Assembly (NCBI GenBank): GCA_000719025.1
Contig: JODP01000005.1
Span: 433,448-497,447 of the forward strand
Direction of reading: 5' to 3'
Origin: Kineosporia aurantiaca JCM 3230
Lineage (GTDB): Bacteria > Actinomycetota > Actinomycetes > Actinomycetales > Kineosporiaceae
DNA length: 64,000 nucleotides
Part shown: positions 15,893 to 24,698 of the stretch, in pieces
Numbering within the stretch: position 1 is the first letter of the stretch
Layout of the letters: each line of letters opens with the position of its first letter
The notes under the pieces: model-generated
The model's input: the letters and a program-made list of their open reading frames with translations, nothing else
Databases searched by the model: none
What the model was told of the DNA's origin: nothing
Translations under genes and position numbers: made by a program

Positions 15893-16429
15893 CTACAGCT
15901 GGGTATCGATCGAATTGCCGGACTGGGTGAGGGTCACCGTCACCTGGGAGACCTCTAGTCCGGTGGCGTCTTCCAATTGCTGGAACTCGTCGAGCGCGTC
16001 CTGGACGGTACCTACGGTGGAATTACCGTTCAGGAGGGCGTTGACTGCCGCCTGATCGAAACTCTGCTGGTCGGTGGGGTTCTGATCAGCTGTCACCTCC
16101 TGGGTCGCCTGCAGGTCCTGGTCGGCCAGGATCGCGTCCTGCAGCTGCGCCTGCTGGATGCCGAAGGCCTCCAGTGCGGCCTGCCGGTCATCGGCCCGTT
16201 GCTGTGCCTCAGCCTGGGCTTCCAGCTGAGCCTGCCGCTCGTCCTGCCGGGCCAGGACCGCCCGCTGAGTAGCGTCGGTCTGCTGGGCCTGGGCGTCCAG
16301 ACGGGCCTGCTCGTCCGTGGCGGCCTGGGCCTGCTGAGTCCTCAGCTGGTTCTGCTGAGCGATGAACTGGGCCTGCTGACTGATGGCGGTGCTGGTCTCC
16401 CCGAGATCACCGATGGGGCCGATGCTCAT
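15893..16429 (-). CDS. Glutamine/alanine-rich coiled-coil protein, function unknown
   Basis: A 178-residue protein I do not recognise. Residues about 10-120 are built almost wholly from Q, A, D, E and R, with heptad-like spacing of hydrophobic residues, so a long alpha-helical coiled coil is likely. The last 60 residues look globular and end in a VTVTLTQSGNSIDTQL strand-like tail. There is no signal peptide or membrane segment. The ATG at 16429 has GAGG 8 nt upstream; a GTG at 16438 is less likely. Composition is very unlike neighbouring proteins. It is flanked by a strong terminator and appears monocistronic. Confidence 0.75.
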   Translation of the reverse strand: MSIGPIGDLGETSTAISQQAQFIAQQNQLRTQQAQAATDEQARLDAQAQQTDATQRAVLARQDERQAQLEAQAEAQQRADDRQAALEAFGIQQAQLQDAILADQDLQATQEVTADQNPTDQQSFDQAAVNALLNGNSTVGTVQDALDEFQQLEDATGLEVSQVTVTLTQSGNSIDTQL

Positions 16430-16568
16430 GATGAGCACCTCGATTCCGTCGTGGTTAGGGACACCACGACCATCGGCCCCCGGGCGGCCGGCAATAACAC
16501 CGGGTTGCGGCCGTCCGGGGGAATCGGCCGCCGTGAACGCCCGAGCGGCCCAGCCACCGGTTGCGGGT

Positions 16569-17432
16569 CTAGTGGGAGGCGTGTACCGCCGTGCCGATCA
16601 GCGGCGCGTGCTCCGGGTCGAGGGCCCGGCGCAGCACCACGTCGCGGGCCAGGCCCTTTCGCAGAGGGGCCTCGATCAGGTCGAACGAGCCGGCGATCGA
16701 CCCGCCGAGCACGATCACCTCGGCCCCGAAATCCTCGGCGTAGGGCGCCAGCGCCTCGCCCAGCGCCCGGAACGCCCGCTCGAGCACCTCACCCGCCACC
16801 TCGGAACCGTTCCGGGCGAGTTCGGCGATCTCGTGCACGTCGAGGTCCTGCCCCGTGCGCTCTCGGTAGACCCGGCGGATCGCCCGGCGGGACACCGTCT
16901 CCTCCAGCTCAGCCCCGCCCCAGAGGATGAAGTGGGCCTCGCCGTCGCGCGGTACGCCCGGCCCTTCGGAGAGCGGCACCCCGTCCTTGACGAAGGCCGA
17001 GCCGACGCCGGTACCCAGGGTCAGGCAGATCGCCCGCCGGAAGCCCTGGGCCGCGCCCACGGTGCACTCGCCGAGGCCGAAACTGTCTGCGTCGTTGAGG
17101 AAGACGACCCGGGCAGGCGGGTTCGGGAGACCGGCCACGAACGTCGCGCGGACGTCGAACCCGTTCAGCGACTCGAACTTTCCCACGCCCTCGTAGCGCC
17201 CGATGCCCGCCGCGTAGTCGAACGGCCCCGGCATTGCGATGCCCCAGTCCGACCCGGCCGGAACATCCAGCCAGACCGCCGCTTCCAGCATGGTCGCGAC
17301 GAAATCAGCGGCCCGGACATCCGGTTCCAGGTGCCATCGGCGCTGCCGGATCACCCGCGCGGGCCCGGCCCCCAGTTCCACCGCGGCCGCCGTGAGGTGC
17401 GAACCGCCGACCTCCAGAACCGGGACGATCAC
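16569..17432 (-). CDS. ROK-family sugar kinase-like protein (zinc motif absent)
   Basis: A 287-residue ASKHA-fold kinase of the ROK (repressor, ORF, kinase) family. The phosphate-1 loop reads EVGGSHL (7-13) where DxGGT is usual. LNDADSFGLGE contains the catalytic-base Asp114, and LTLGTGVGSA is the phosphate-2 loop. The cysteine-rich zinc motif (CxCGxxGCxE) of typical ROK glucokinases is replaced by WGGAELEE. There is no N-terminal helix-turn-helix, so it is an enzyme rather than a repressor. Its GTG start overlaps the stop of the upstream dehydrogenase by 4 nt. It probably phosphorylates a sugar or a sugar-like acid; the substrate is unknown. Confidence 0.85.
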   Translation of the reverse strand: MIVPVLEVGGSHLTAAAVELGAGPARVIRQRRWHLEPDVRAADFVATMLEAAVWLDVPAGSDWGIAMPGPFDYAAGIGRYEGVGKFESLNGFDVRATFVAGLPNPPARVVFLNDADSFGLGECTVGAAQGFRRAICLTLGTGVGSAFVKDGVPLSEGPGVPRDGEAHFILWGGAELEETVSRRAIRRVYRERTGQDLDVHEIAELARNGSEVAGEVLERAFRALGEALAPYAEDFGAEVIVLGGSIAGSFDLIEAPLRKGLARDVVLRRALDPEHAPLIGTAVHASH

Positions 17433-18343
17433 GGCTCGATCACCACGTTCCGGACCGGCCGGCCGTCCCGCAGCGCCTCGGCCTGGGACCGGATCAGGGC
17501 CGCCACCCGCGGCGCCATCGCCGTCGAATTGCCGCCGACGTGCGGGGAGATCAGCACGTTGTCCAGCTTCCAGAGCGGGTGGCCGGCCGGCAGCGGCTCC
17601 GGGTCGGTGACGTCCAGCGCGGCCCGGAGCCGGCCCGAGGAGAGCTCCGCGACCAGGTCGTCGGTCACCACCACGGCGCCGCGGGCGATGTTGACCAGCA
17701 ACGCCTCGTCCTTCATCGCGCTCAGGAAGGCCGCGTCGACCAGCCCGGTGGTGGCCGGGTTCAGCGGCACCGCGAGCACCACGATGTCGGCTTCCGGCAG
17801 CAGCTGCGGCAGTTCGGCGATGCCGTGCACCACCCCGCCGGCGTCGGTCCGGGCGCTCGAGGCGACCCGGACCAGGGTGATCTCGAACGGCGCGAGCCGG
17901 GTCATGATCGCCCGGCCCACCCCGCCCTGCCCGATCACCAGCACGGTGGAGTCGGCCAGGGCCCGGGTCTTACCCTGCCGCCATTCGCCGTGCCCGGCGG
18001 CCCGGACGAACTCGGGCAGGTTCCGCTGGGCGGCGATGATCAGGCCGAGGGTCAGCTCGGCGGTGGAGGTCTCGTGCACGCTGGCCGCGTTGCAGTAGGT
18101 CTTGTCCTTCGGCAGCACCTCGGCCACCCCGTCGTAGCCGATGCTCTGGCTCTGCACGACGCACGGGCCGATCTGGTCCAGGAGATCCAGGCCACCCGCC
18201 TTGGACATGTACGGCGTAACCACCAGATCCAGGTCGGTGCGCGGCGGCGGGCCCTCCAGCGACCACCGGACCGGAGTGATTCCGGGCAGGCCGGAAAGGG
18301 TCTGAAAAAGCTCGTCGCTGGGCACGCTGACCACGATCGTCAT
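17429..18343 (-). CDS. D-isomer-specific 2-hydroxyacid dehydrogenase
   Basis: A 304-residue NAD(P)-dependent oxidoreductase that interconverts 2-oxo and D-2-hydroxy acids. IGQGGVG (137-143) is the nucleotide-binding loop. The catalytic trio is present: Arg221 in NIARGAVV, Glu249 in VTDPEPLP, and His268 in ISPHVGGNS. It is somewhat shorter than D-lactate or phosphoglycerate dehydrogenases and resembles the glyoxylate/hydroxypyruvate reductase group. It is translationally coupled to the ROK kinase. Together they could process a hydroxy-acid or sugar-acid substrate, but the pathway is not evident here. Confidence 0.9.
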   Translation of the reverse strand: MTIVVSVPSDELFQTLSGLPGITPVRWSLEGPPPRTDLDLVVTPYMSKAGGLDLLDQIGPCVVQSQSIGYDGVAEVLPKDKTYCNAASVHETSTAELTLGLIIAAQRNLPEFVRAAGHGEWRQGKTRALADSTVLVIGQGGVGRAIMTRLAPFEITLVRVASSARTDAGGVVHGIAELPQLLPEADIVVLAVPLNPATTGLVDAAFLSAMKDEALLVNIARGAVVVTDDLVAELSSGRLRAALDVTDPEPLPAGHPLWKLDNVLISPHVGGNSTAMAPRVAALIRSQAEALRDGRPVRNVVIEP

Positions 18344-18387
18344 GAGGCGAAGCCTGACACCCGGGCCCGGCCGGACGCCAGGGGGGC

Positions 18388-19371
18388 CTAGCTCACGGCC
18401 TCGAGACCGAGCGACCGGCCGAGGGTGAGGCCGTCCCGGTCGGTGAGGTCGGAGAGGGTCAGCAGGTCCGGGATCCGGTGCAGCCCGGGCTCCAGGGTGG
18501 GGGCCCGGCGGGTCGCGACGGCGGCGACGCGGGCGGCGTACGGGGTCTGGCGGCGCCCGGTGGCCCAGCTCAGCACCGCGTCCGGCCCCTGCCCGGCGCG
18601 GGCCAGGACCTGCCAGCCGTCGGTGCCCGGGAAGTGGAAGGCGGAGGGGATCCGGTTGGCCCCGCGGACCCGGGTCAGCCCCCGGAGCAGGGTGGTACTG
18701 AGCCGGTCGCCGGTGGCGAAGTAGGTCCGCACCGGGCGGCCCAGGCCGGCGGTGAGCAGCTGCTGGTCCGGGAAGTTGACCCGGGCCATCGAGCGCCGGG
18801 TGCCGTCGGGCAGGGTGACGACCCGGTGGTCGCTGAAGTTCCGCACCTCCTCACCGGTGGCCGGATCGGTGAAGTAGCTGCCGAACAGGGCATAGGTGGA
18901 GCCGGTGTCGGCGGCGCTCTCCGGGTCGCCGGCCCCGAGCAGCACCGCGATCTCCACCGGGTCGGCCACCCCGACGGTGCCTCCGCGCTGGGTGCTGTGG
19001 GCCAGCGCGTCCCGGGCCAGCATCCCGGCCAGCACCGGGATCAGCCGGGCCCCGGCGAGCACCGGAGTCCGGGCGTGCATCCCGGCCAGCGTGGAGAGGT
19101 AACCGGTGCCGGTCCCGATCTCGACGAAGGCGGCGCCCGCGGCCGCGGCCCGCTCGACGATCCGCGGATCCTCCCGACCGGAGGCGTTGACCACCACCGC
19201 GGCCTGCCCGGCCGCGTGGTACAGGTCACTCAGGTCGCCGCGGAGGTTGAGCATCTGCTGGTAGCGGCCCGGGTCCCGCCCGGCGAGCACGGCCTCCACT
19301 CCCATCGCACCGAGTTCCGTGGCCAGCGTCCGGCCGACGTCGCCGGGACCGTCGAGGATGAGTGCCCGCAC
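18388..19371 (-). CDS. Saccharopine-dehydrogenase-like NAD(P)-binding protein, substrate unknown
   Basis: A 327-residue oxidoreductase-like protein. The N-terminus (MRALILDGPGDVGRTLA) is a Rossmann loop, and VVVNASG, AFVEIGTGTGY and the later domain layout resemble the saccharopine dehydrogenase/trans-acting enoyl-reductase superfamily. No lysine-pathway gene is near, so a real saccharopine role is unlikely. The GTG at 19371 has AAGGAG 9 nt upstream. It lies 44 nt upstream of the 2-hydroxyacid dehydrogenase on the same strand and may be the first gene of that three-gene unit. Confidence 0.7.
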   Translation of the reverse strand: MRALILDGPGDVGRTLATELGAMGVEAVLAGRDPGRYQQMLNLRGDLSDLYHAAGQAAVVVNASGREDPRIVERAAAAGAAFVEIGTGTGYLSTLAGMHARTPVLAGARLIPVLAGMLARDALAHSTQRGGTVGVADPVEIAVLLGAGDPESAADTGSTYALFGSYFTDPATGEEVRNFSDHRVVTLPDGTRRSMARVNFPDQQLLTAGLGRPVRTYFATGDRLSTTLLRGLTRVRGANRIPSAFHFPGTDGWQVLARAGQGPDAVLSWATGRRQTPYAARVAAVATRRAPTLEPGLHRIPDLLTLSDLTDRDGLTLGRSLGLEAVS

Positions 19372-19524
19372 TTTGTACCGCTCCTTAGGATCTACATCGA
19401 GATTTCCACTATGCGTGAGCTGGTTGCGGGGCGCGCGGTGGGCCGACCCGGGTGCGGCCTCCCGGCTCTCCCCGACTCGGCCCGCAAAGGATCGGCGCGG
19501 GGTGGGGACGGCTTTACCCGGCCG

Positions 19525-21738
19525 TCAGGTCCAGGACCAGGCCCGGACGGCGCGGGCCCGGTCGACCAGCCGGACCCGCTCGGCCCGGTCCTCGGTCAGC
19601 GGGACCAGCGATCGATAGGTCTGCTCCAGGGCCACTCGCAGAGCCGGTTCCTCGGCCGGCACCCCGTCCAGCGTCCGGGTCGGGCCGGACCCGGACGCGG
19701 TGAGTTCCAGAGCCCGTTCCAGTGCCTCGGCCCGCAGCCGGCCGGCCACTCCCGGTTCCAGGGTGGCCGCGCGCAGCCCGGCCAGGGCGGACTCGAGGGC
19801 GCCGAGGTCGGCGCCGTGCCGGATCAGGTACTCGGCCCGGTGCCGGCGCGCGAGCACGTAGACCCGGCTGCCGGGCGGGACGTAGTCGTAGGCCACCGCC
19901 ACCTCTTCCGCCGAGCCGCCCGAGCGAACCCGGGCCAGGCCGAAGGCGGCAGCCGCCACGTAGTTCGCGTCGGTGCGCAGACAGGTCAGGTAGAGCCGGG
20001 CGGCCAGGTCCGGATCGACGGTTTCGCAGGCCAGAGCCAGGGCCAGCTTCGGCGCCAGCTCACCCGGCACCTCGCCGTAGACCGTGTTGAACGCCTGCTG
20101 GGCCTGCGCCGTCTCGCCCTTGGCCAGCGCGGCCAGCCCGATCAGCCAGACCGCGCGCCACTCCCAGCTGTCCCGGGCCAGGATCCGGCCGCAGACCTCC
20201 TCGGCCCGCACCGGCTCATTCGCCTCGAGCAGGACACCGGCCAGGTGCAGCCGGGTCTCGGTGGTTGGGTCAGGCACCGCTTCGAGCACCGCGATCCGGT
20301 GCTCGGCCTCCGCGTCCGGCGGCAGCCCGGCCAGCACCGAGGCCAGCTGGGTGTCCTCTTCCGAAGGCAGCAGCTCGGGCAGGGAACGCCAGTCCAGCGT
20401 CTCGTCGTGGGCGGCCGGTGGGCGGAACAGGGTGGACGCGCGGGAGTCGTCGGCGGCCCGCTGACGATCGGCGGCCACCACCTCGCGCAGCACACCGAGC
20501 AGCTGGATCCGCATCTCCTCGCAGGAGGGGAACCGGTCGTCCCGGTTCGGGGCACAGGCCCGCAGCAGCCACTGGTAGAGCGAGTCGTGCTCGGCCAGCA
20601 CCGGATGATCGGCCTGAGGGGGCAGATCCACCGCGAAAGTGGTGGTGTTCCCGCGGAAATCGATGATCATCGAGAGCAGGGTGCGGCCGATGGTGAAGAC
20701 GTCACTGGCCACCGAGGCGCCGAGCTGGGAGATCTCCGGGGCCTGGTAGCCGCGGGTGCCGTAGATCGAGACCTGCTCCTCGTCGAGCCGGAGCACCCCG
20801 CCGAGGTCGATCAGCTTCACCGTGTCCTGCACCTGGATCAGGTTGTCCGGCTTGAAGTCGCAGAACACCAGGTCGTTCTCGTGCAGGTAGGAGAACGCGG
20901 GCAGCACCTCGAGGATGAAGGCGATCGCCTGGTCCGGCGGGAGCGGGTCCGGCCGGCCGCCGTTCGCGGCGGCCCGGGCGGTCAGGATCTGCTTCAGCGA
21001 GGAGCCGGAGACGTGCTCCATCACGATGTACCCGGCGCCGTCGTGGGTGGCGAAGTTCAGGATCTTGACGATCCGGGCGTGGTCGACCTGGGCCAGGAAC
21101 CGCTGCTCGGCGATCGCGGCCGCCATCGCGTCCGGGTCCTCGGTGTTCAGCAGGCCCTTGAGCACCACCCAGCGGCGGGACACCTTGAGGTCGCGGGCCA
21201 GGTAGATCCAGCCCAGCCCGCCGTGTGCGATCGCCCCGGCCACCTCGTACTGGCCGGCGACCAGGTCCCCGCTGCTCAGTTTGGGCGTGAAGGAGAACGG
21301 GGAGCGGCAGTTCGGGCAGAAGCCGTCCGGCCGGCCGGGATGACCCTGACGCGAACGCCCCACCGGACGGCCGCACTTCGGGCAGAACCGACGGCCCTCC
21401 GGCACGGCCGGATCGGACTGCACCGACTTCAGCGGATCGCCGGCCGGCAAGGACGGCACCGTGGTGAGTCCCTGGCCCAGACCCAGTCCGCGGGTGCGGA
21501 CCGGGCCGGACTGCGAGCGGGACCCCACCGTGGTTCCTCCGCTCGAGAGCCGGGAACCGAGCGCGACCCGGCCGATCCCGGAGGAACCGGAAACGCCGGA
21601 AGAGCCGGTGGAGGCCGGAATCTCGACCGGATCCAGCGACGTGGCGGCGGAGACCTCAGCCCCCTCCGGCGTCCCGCAGACGTTGCAGTACCCGTCCTCG
21701 TACGTCCCGGAGCAGCCCGGTTCGGTGCACGCGCTCAT
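19525..21738 (-). CDS. pknG: Serine/threonine protein kinase PknG
   Basis: A 737-residue soluble kinase that in mycobacteria and corynebacteria phosphorylates GarA/OdhI to adjust 2-oxoglutarate and glutamate metabolism. The N-terminus has one CxxxxC...CxxC knuckle (C4, C9, C18, C21). The hallmark rubredoxin-like domain follows (C119/C122 and C141/C144). The kinase domain (about 160-430) shows AHGGLGWIYL, Lys194, catalytic Asp294 in FCDFKPDN, and DLG (D311) in place of DFG, as in M. tuberculosis PknG. The C-terminal 300 residues are helical TPR repeats. The ATG overlaps the glnH stop by 4 nt, completing a glnX-glnH-pknG operon. The substrate GarA is not in this window. Confidence 0.95.
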   Translation of the reverse strand: MSACTEPGCSGTYEDGYCNVCGTPEGAEVSAATSLDPVEIPASTGSSGVSGSSGIGRVALGSRLSSGGTTVGSRSQSGPVRTRGLGLGQGLTTVPSLPAGDPLKSVQSDPAVPEGRRFCPKCGRPVGRSRQGHPGRPDGFCPNCRSPFSFTPKLSSGDLVAGQYEVAGAIAHGGLGWIYLARDLKVSRRWVVLKGLLNTEDPDAMAAAIAEQRFLAQVDHARIVKILNFATHDGAGYIVMEHVSGSSLKQILTARAAANGGRPDPLPPDQAIAFILEVLPAFSYLHENDLVFCDFKPDNLIQVQDTVKLIDLGGVLRLDEEQVSIYGTRGYQAPEISQLGASVASDVFTIGRTLLSMIIDFRGNTTTFAVDLPPQADHPVLAEHDSLYQWLLRACAPNRDDRFPSCEEMRIQLLGVLREVVAADRQRAADDSRASTLFRPPAAHDETLDWRSLPELLPSEEDTQLASVLAGLPPDAEAEHRIAVLEAVPDPTTETRLHLAGVLLEANEPVRAEEVCGRILARDSWEWRAVWLIGLAALAKGETAQAQQAFNTVYGEVPGELAPKLALALACETVDPDLAARLYLTCLRTDANYVAAAAFGLARVRSGGSAEEVAVAYDYVPPGSRVYVLARRHRAEYLIRHGADLGALESALAGLRAATLEPGVAGRLRAEALERALELTASGSGPTRTLDGVPAEEPALRVALEQTYRSLVPLTEDRAERVRLVDRARAVRAWSWT

Positions 21739-22715
21739 CCCTCGGACCTCCCGTAGACCGGTTCACCCAGATTGGGTTTCTCGCCCAGCCCGGTCATCGC
21801 GGTGCTGAAAATGCGCTGCAGCGAGCCGTCCGCGCGCATCCGGGCCAGCACGGCGTTGGCGAAGCGGATGAACTGCACATCGTCCTTCCGGAAGCCCAGG
21901 GCGATCGGCTCGTCGGACAGCGGGCGGCCGACGATCCGGGCGTACTTGTCCTGCAGCTGGTACCCCAGCAGGATCAGCACGTTCGAGGTGATCGCGTCCA
22001 CCTCGTCGCGCTGGAAGTAGGCCAGGCAATCGGCTGCGTCGTCCACCGCGACGATGTTCTTCACGCCGAGAGCGCGCAGGTTGTCGATGGTGGTGGTGCC
22101 GGTGGCCACGCACACGCTGCCCCCGGACTTGGCCAGGTTCTCCACCTGTTTCACCTTGGAGTCGGTGCGGACCAGCAGGCGCTGCCCGTCCCGGTAGTAC
22201 TCGGCGGAGAACCCGACCCGCTGCCAGCGGTCGCAGGTCATCGTCATCGAGTGCGCCACCAGGTCGACCTCGCCGCTGGTCAGCACCTGCTCGCGGGCGC
22301 CGTAGGTGATGGTCCGGAACTCGATCGCGTTCTCGTCGCCGAGGATCGCCTTGGCCATCGCCCGGGCGATCTCGATGTCGATGCCGCGCAGCTGACCGGT
22401 CTGCGGATCGCGGACCGAGAGCAGTGGTTTGTCGCCGGCGGTGCCGACGATCAACCGCCCGCGGGCCCGGATTTTGGCCAGCGTCGACCCGGCCGGGAAC
22501 TGCTCCGGCGTAAGCACCTTGGGCAGCGGATCGTAGGAAGAGGCCGCGTCGTCGCATTCCGGCGAAGCGGATGCGGCCGGGGTGGAGGCGGGTTCCGGGG
22601 TGGGCAGGGCCCGGGAGAGCGCGGTCGGCACGGCCTCCGGATCGGTTGCGGCGGTGTTCACTCCACACCCGCCGAGCAGAACGGCCAGCAGAACCAGGCC
22701 GAGACCACGCTTCAT
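21735..22715 (-). CDS. glnH: Amino-acid-binding lipoprotein GlnH
   Basis: A 326-residue extracytoplasmic solute-binding protein (SBP family 3). The lipoprotein signal ends in LLAVLLGGC with the lipidated Cys17, followed by a Pro/Ser/Ala-rich linker to about 65. The binding domain runs from STLAKIRARGRLIVGT to the end, with GIDIEIARAMA and DLVAHSMTMT typical of glutamate/glutamine binders. The ATG at 22715 overlaps glnX by 4 nt. In mycobacteria GlnH binds Asp/Glu and signals through GlnX to PknG instead of feeding an ABC transporter. The absence of any permease or ATPase here supports the same role. Confidence 0.92.
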   Translation of the reverse strand: MKRGLGLVLLAVLLGGCGVNTAATDPEAVPTALSRALPTPEPASTPAASASPECDDAASSYDPLPKVLTPEQFPAGSTLAKIRARGRLIVGTAGDKPLLSVRDPQTGQLRGIDIEIARAMAKAILGDENAIEFRTITYGAREQVLTSGEVDLVAHSMTMTCDRWQRVGFSAEYYRDGQRLLVRTDSKVKQVENLAKSGGSVCVATGTTTIDNLRALGVKNIVAVDDAADCLAYFQRDEVDAITSNVLILLGYQLQDKYARIVGRPLSDEPIALGFRKDDVQFIRFANAVLARMRADGSLQRIFSTAMTGLGEKPNLGEPVYGRSEG

Positions 22716-24043
22716 CGGTACTCCCCCAGTCGCCGGGCCACTCCGAAAGCCGTTCCGGCGGCTGCGATCAGCCCGGCCAGAAGCACCGCCAGCGCGCTGC
22801 GGCCGAGGCCGCCCCCGGCATCGTCCAGCCCGCGCTCGGCCGACCGGGAGACGCCGGTCAGCCGCTCGGCCGAGTCCTGGTCGAAGGTGCTGAAGGCCGC
22901 GGTCAGCCCACCGTCGCCGGTGTCGGTGGCCAGCCGCACGGCCCCCGGCCAGTCCCCGTCCAGGTCGGCCCGGTGCAGCTCGGCGTGTTTCTCCAGGTAC
23001 TCCGGGAAGCTCGGGAACAGCCGGGCCACGCCGTCCCCGGAGGAGTCCAGTCCGGGCCAGTCGGTGACCGCGTCCTCCGAGGCCGCGACCACCCTCTGCT
23101 GCGCCTGCTGCCATTCGTTCTCGCCCTGCGGACGGGCCCCGCGGGCGACCAGGGTGAGGTTCTCGGCCGCCCGGGCCTCGAACGCCCCGGCCCGGGCCTC
23201 GACCAGGTCGGCCACCCGCCGCACGTCCCCGTCCCGGACCTCGACCGCCTCCCGCGCAGAGATCAGCACGAGGACCGCCACGGCTAGCGCGACCACCGCC
23301 AGCAGAGCCCCGGTGACCGCGGCCGGCCCGGTGAACACGCTGTGCGTGACCTGGGCCAACTGGTACTGGCTGCGGGCCAGGAGCACGCCCCCGGCGACCA
23401 CGCAGACCACGAAGGCCACGGCTGACCAGAGGGCCAGGGTGAACGCGGCGTCGGCGCGGTCGGAGTCTTCCTGCGCCATCGCCCCGAGCGGCGGCAGGAC
23501 ACTGCGGTTGAGCAGGTCGGAACCGATCTGCAGATAGCTGGCACCAACCGGTAGCGCCTGCCGGTTGCTGCTGCGGGCGGTCTCGAGCAGCCCCGAGTAC
23601 TCCGTGAGGGCCCGGTTGACCTGGATGTACCGCCCGTCGTGGGAACCCGCCCCACCCGCCCCGGAGCCGGCCGCTGCGATCACGTTGCCGGAGGCCGAGG
23701 AGAGCGACGCCAGGAACTGCCGGCGCTGATCGGTGGGTTCCAGCCCGCCCCGCAGGAAGGCCCCGGCCGCGTCGGCGTCGGCCCGGAACAGCTCGACCCG
23801 GGCGGACTGAAGCCGGTCGCGGTGGGTCAGTGCGTCGTCGGCCCGGTTGAGCGCGGTCATCGTGATAGTGACCGCAAGCGCGCCCCCGGCTCCGACGAGC
23901 AGGGCGCCCAGCACCCCCATCGCCCCGAGCCGGCGCAGTTGCCCCGGACTACCGGCCCGGTAGGCGATCCGGGCGCGATTCACCGCGGCGAGGTAAGAGC
24001 GCACGTCACCCCCGGCGCGGACCACGTCAGCGCGTGAAGCCAT
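22712..24043 (-). CDS. glnX: Membrane signal transducer GlnX
   Basis: A 443-residue membrane protein. Hydrophobic segments lie at about 41-62, 201-224, 241-263 and near the C-terminus (about 418-438). They leave two extracytoplasmic alpha-helical regions (63-200 and 264-417), an arrangement like two tandem four-helix sensor domains. In the mycobacterial pathway GlnX links periplasmic GlnH to cytosolic PknG. It is the first gene of the operon, coupled to glnH by a 4-nt overlap. Sequence similarity in this family is low; the call rests on topology and operon context as much as on sequence. Confidence 0.88.
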   Translation of the reverse strand: MASRADVVRAGGDVRSYLAAVNRARIAYRAGSPGQLRRLGAMGVLGALLVGAGGALAVTITMTALNRADDALTHRDRLQSARVELFRADADAAGAFLRGGLEPTDQRRQFLASLSSASGNVIAAAGSGAGGAGSHDGRYIQVNRALTEYSGLLETARSSNRQALPVGASYLQIGSDLLNRSVLPPLGAMAQEDSDRADAAFTLALWSAVAFVVCVVAGGVLLARSQYQLAQVTHSVFTGPAAVTGALLAVVALAVAVLVLISAREAVEVRDGDVRRVADLVEARAGAFEARAAENLTLVARGARPQGENEWQQAQQRVVAASEDAVTDWPGLDSSGDGVARLFPSFPEYLEKHAELHRADLDGDWPGAVRLATDTGDGGLTAAFSTFDQDSAERLTGVSRSAERGLDDAGGGLGRSALAVLLAGLIAAAGTAFGVARRLGEYR

Positions 24044-24170
24044 GCGACCACCACCCCCGATGTCCTGTCGTCCCGATGGGCAAACGCGGTGACCGACCCT
24101 TGCGTTGCGTCAAAGCCGACAAAACTCGGCCGTCTGGCTCAGCGGCCGATCCCGGGGCATGATCGGCATC

Positions 24171-24680
24171 ATGACCGGCGCCCCCCTCCTCGTCGTCCTC
24201 GGCCCCTCCGGCAACGGCAAGACGACGCTGGGCACCAGGCTCGGCGAGGTCCTCGGGGTGCCCTTCGAGGACGCCGACGACCTGCACCCGCACGCGAACA
24301 TCGAGAAGATGACCGCGGGCATCCCGCTGACCGATGTCGACCGCGGCCCCTGGCTGGCCACCGTGCACCAGCATCTGGCCGCGCATGCCGGAACCGGCCT
24401 GGTGATGGCCTGTTCGGCGCTGAAGCGGCGGTACCGGGACACGCTCCGGGAGGGGCTGCCGCAGCTCGGCCTGATCTACCCCGAGGTGTCGCCGGAGGCC
24501 CTCACCGAACGCGTCGCCCACCGCCAGCACCACTACATGCCCGCCACTCTGGTCCAGTCCCAGCTCGCCGCCTGGGAGCCGCTGCAGCCGGACGAGAACA
24601 GCCTGACGGTGAACGGGGAAGGCGCGACCGACGCCTCGGTGAAGGCGGTTCAGACCTGGATGGCCACGCTCCGCACCTGA
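24171..24680 (+). CDS. gntK: Gluconokinase (thermoresistant GntK type)
   Basis: A 169-residue P-loop kinase that makes 6-phosphogluconate from gluconate and ATP. GPSGNGKTT (about 10-18) is the Walker A loop. FEDADDLHP is the substrate-binding segment typical of GntK, ACSALKRRYRDTLR is highly conserved, and HYMPATLVQSQLAAWEPL is the gluconokinase lid/end motif. I chose ATG 24171 from the P-loop position; ATG 24159 would add four residues, and neither has a good ribosome binding site. It is divergent from glnX and 101 bp upstream of the dehydratase operon. No gluconate transporter is adjacent. Confidence 0.93.
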   Translation: MTGAPLLVVLGPSGNGKTTLGTRLGEVLGVPFEDADDLHPHANIEKMTAGIPLTDVDRGPWLATVHQHLAAHAGTGLVMACSALKRRYRDTLREGLPQLGLIYPEVSPEALTERVAHRQHHYMPATLVQSQLAAWEPLQPDENSLTVNGEGATDASVKAVQTWMATLRT

Positions 24681-24698
24681 CCGGTCCCCCTCCCTCGG

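Noticed and set aside
18478..21756. A 1092-codon plus-strand open frame opposite pknG.
   Set aside because: Typical high-GC antisense artefact: Gly/Arg/Gln/His-rich, no domains, opposite well-supported genes.
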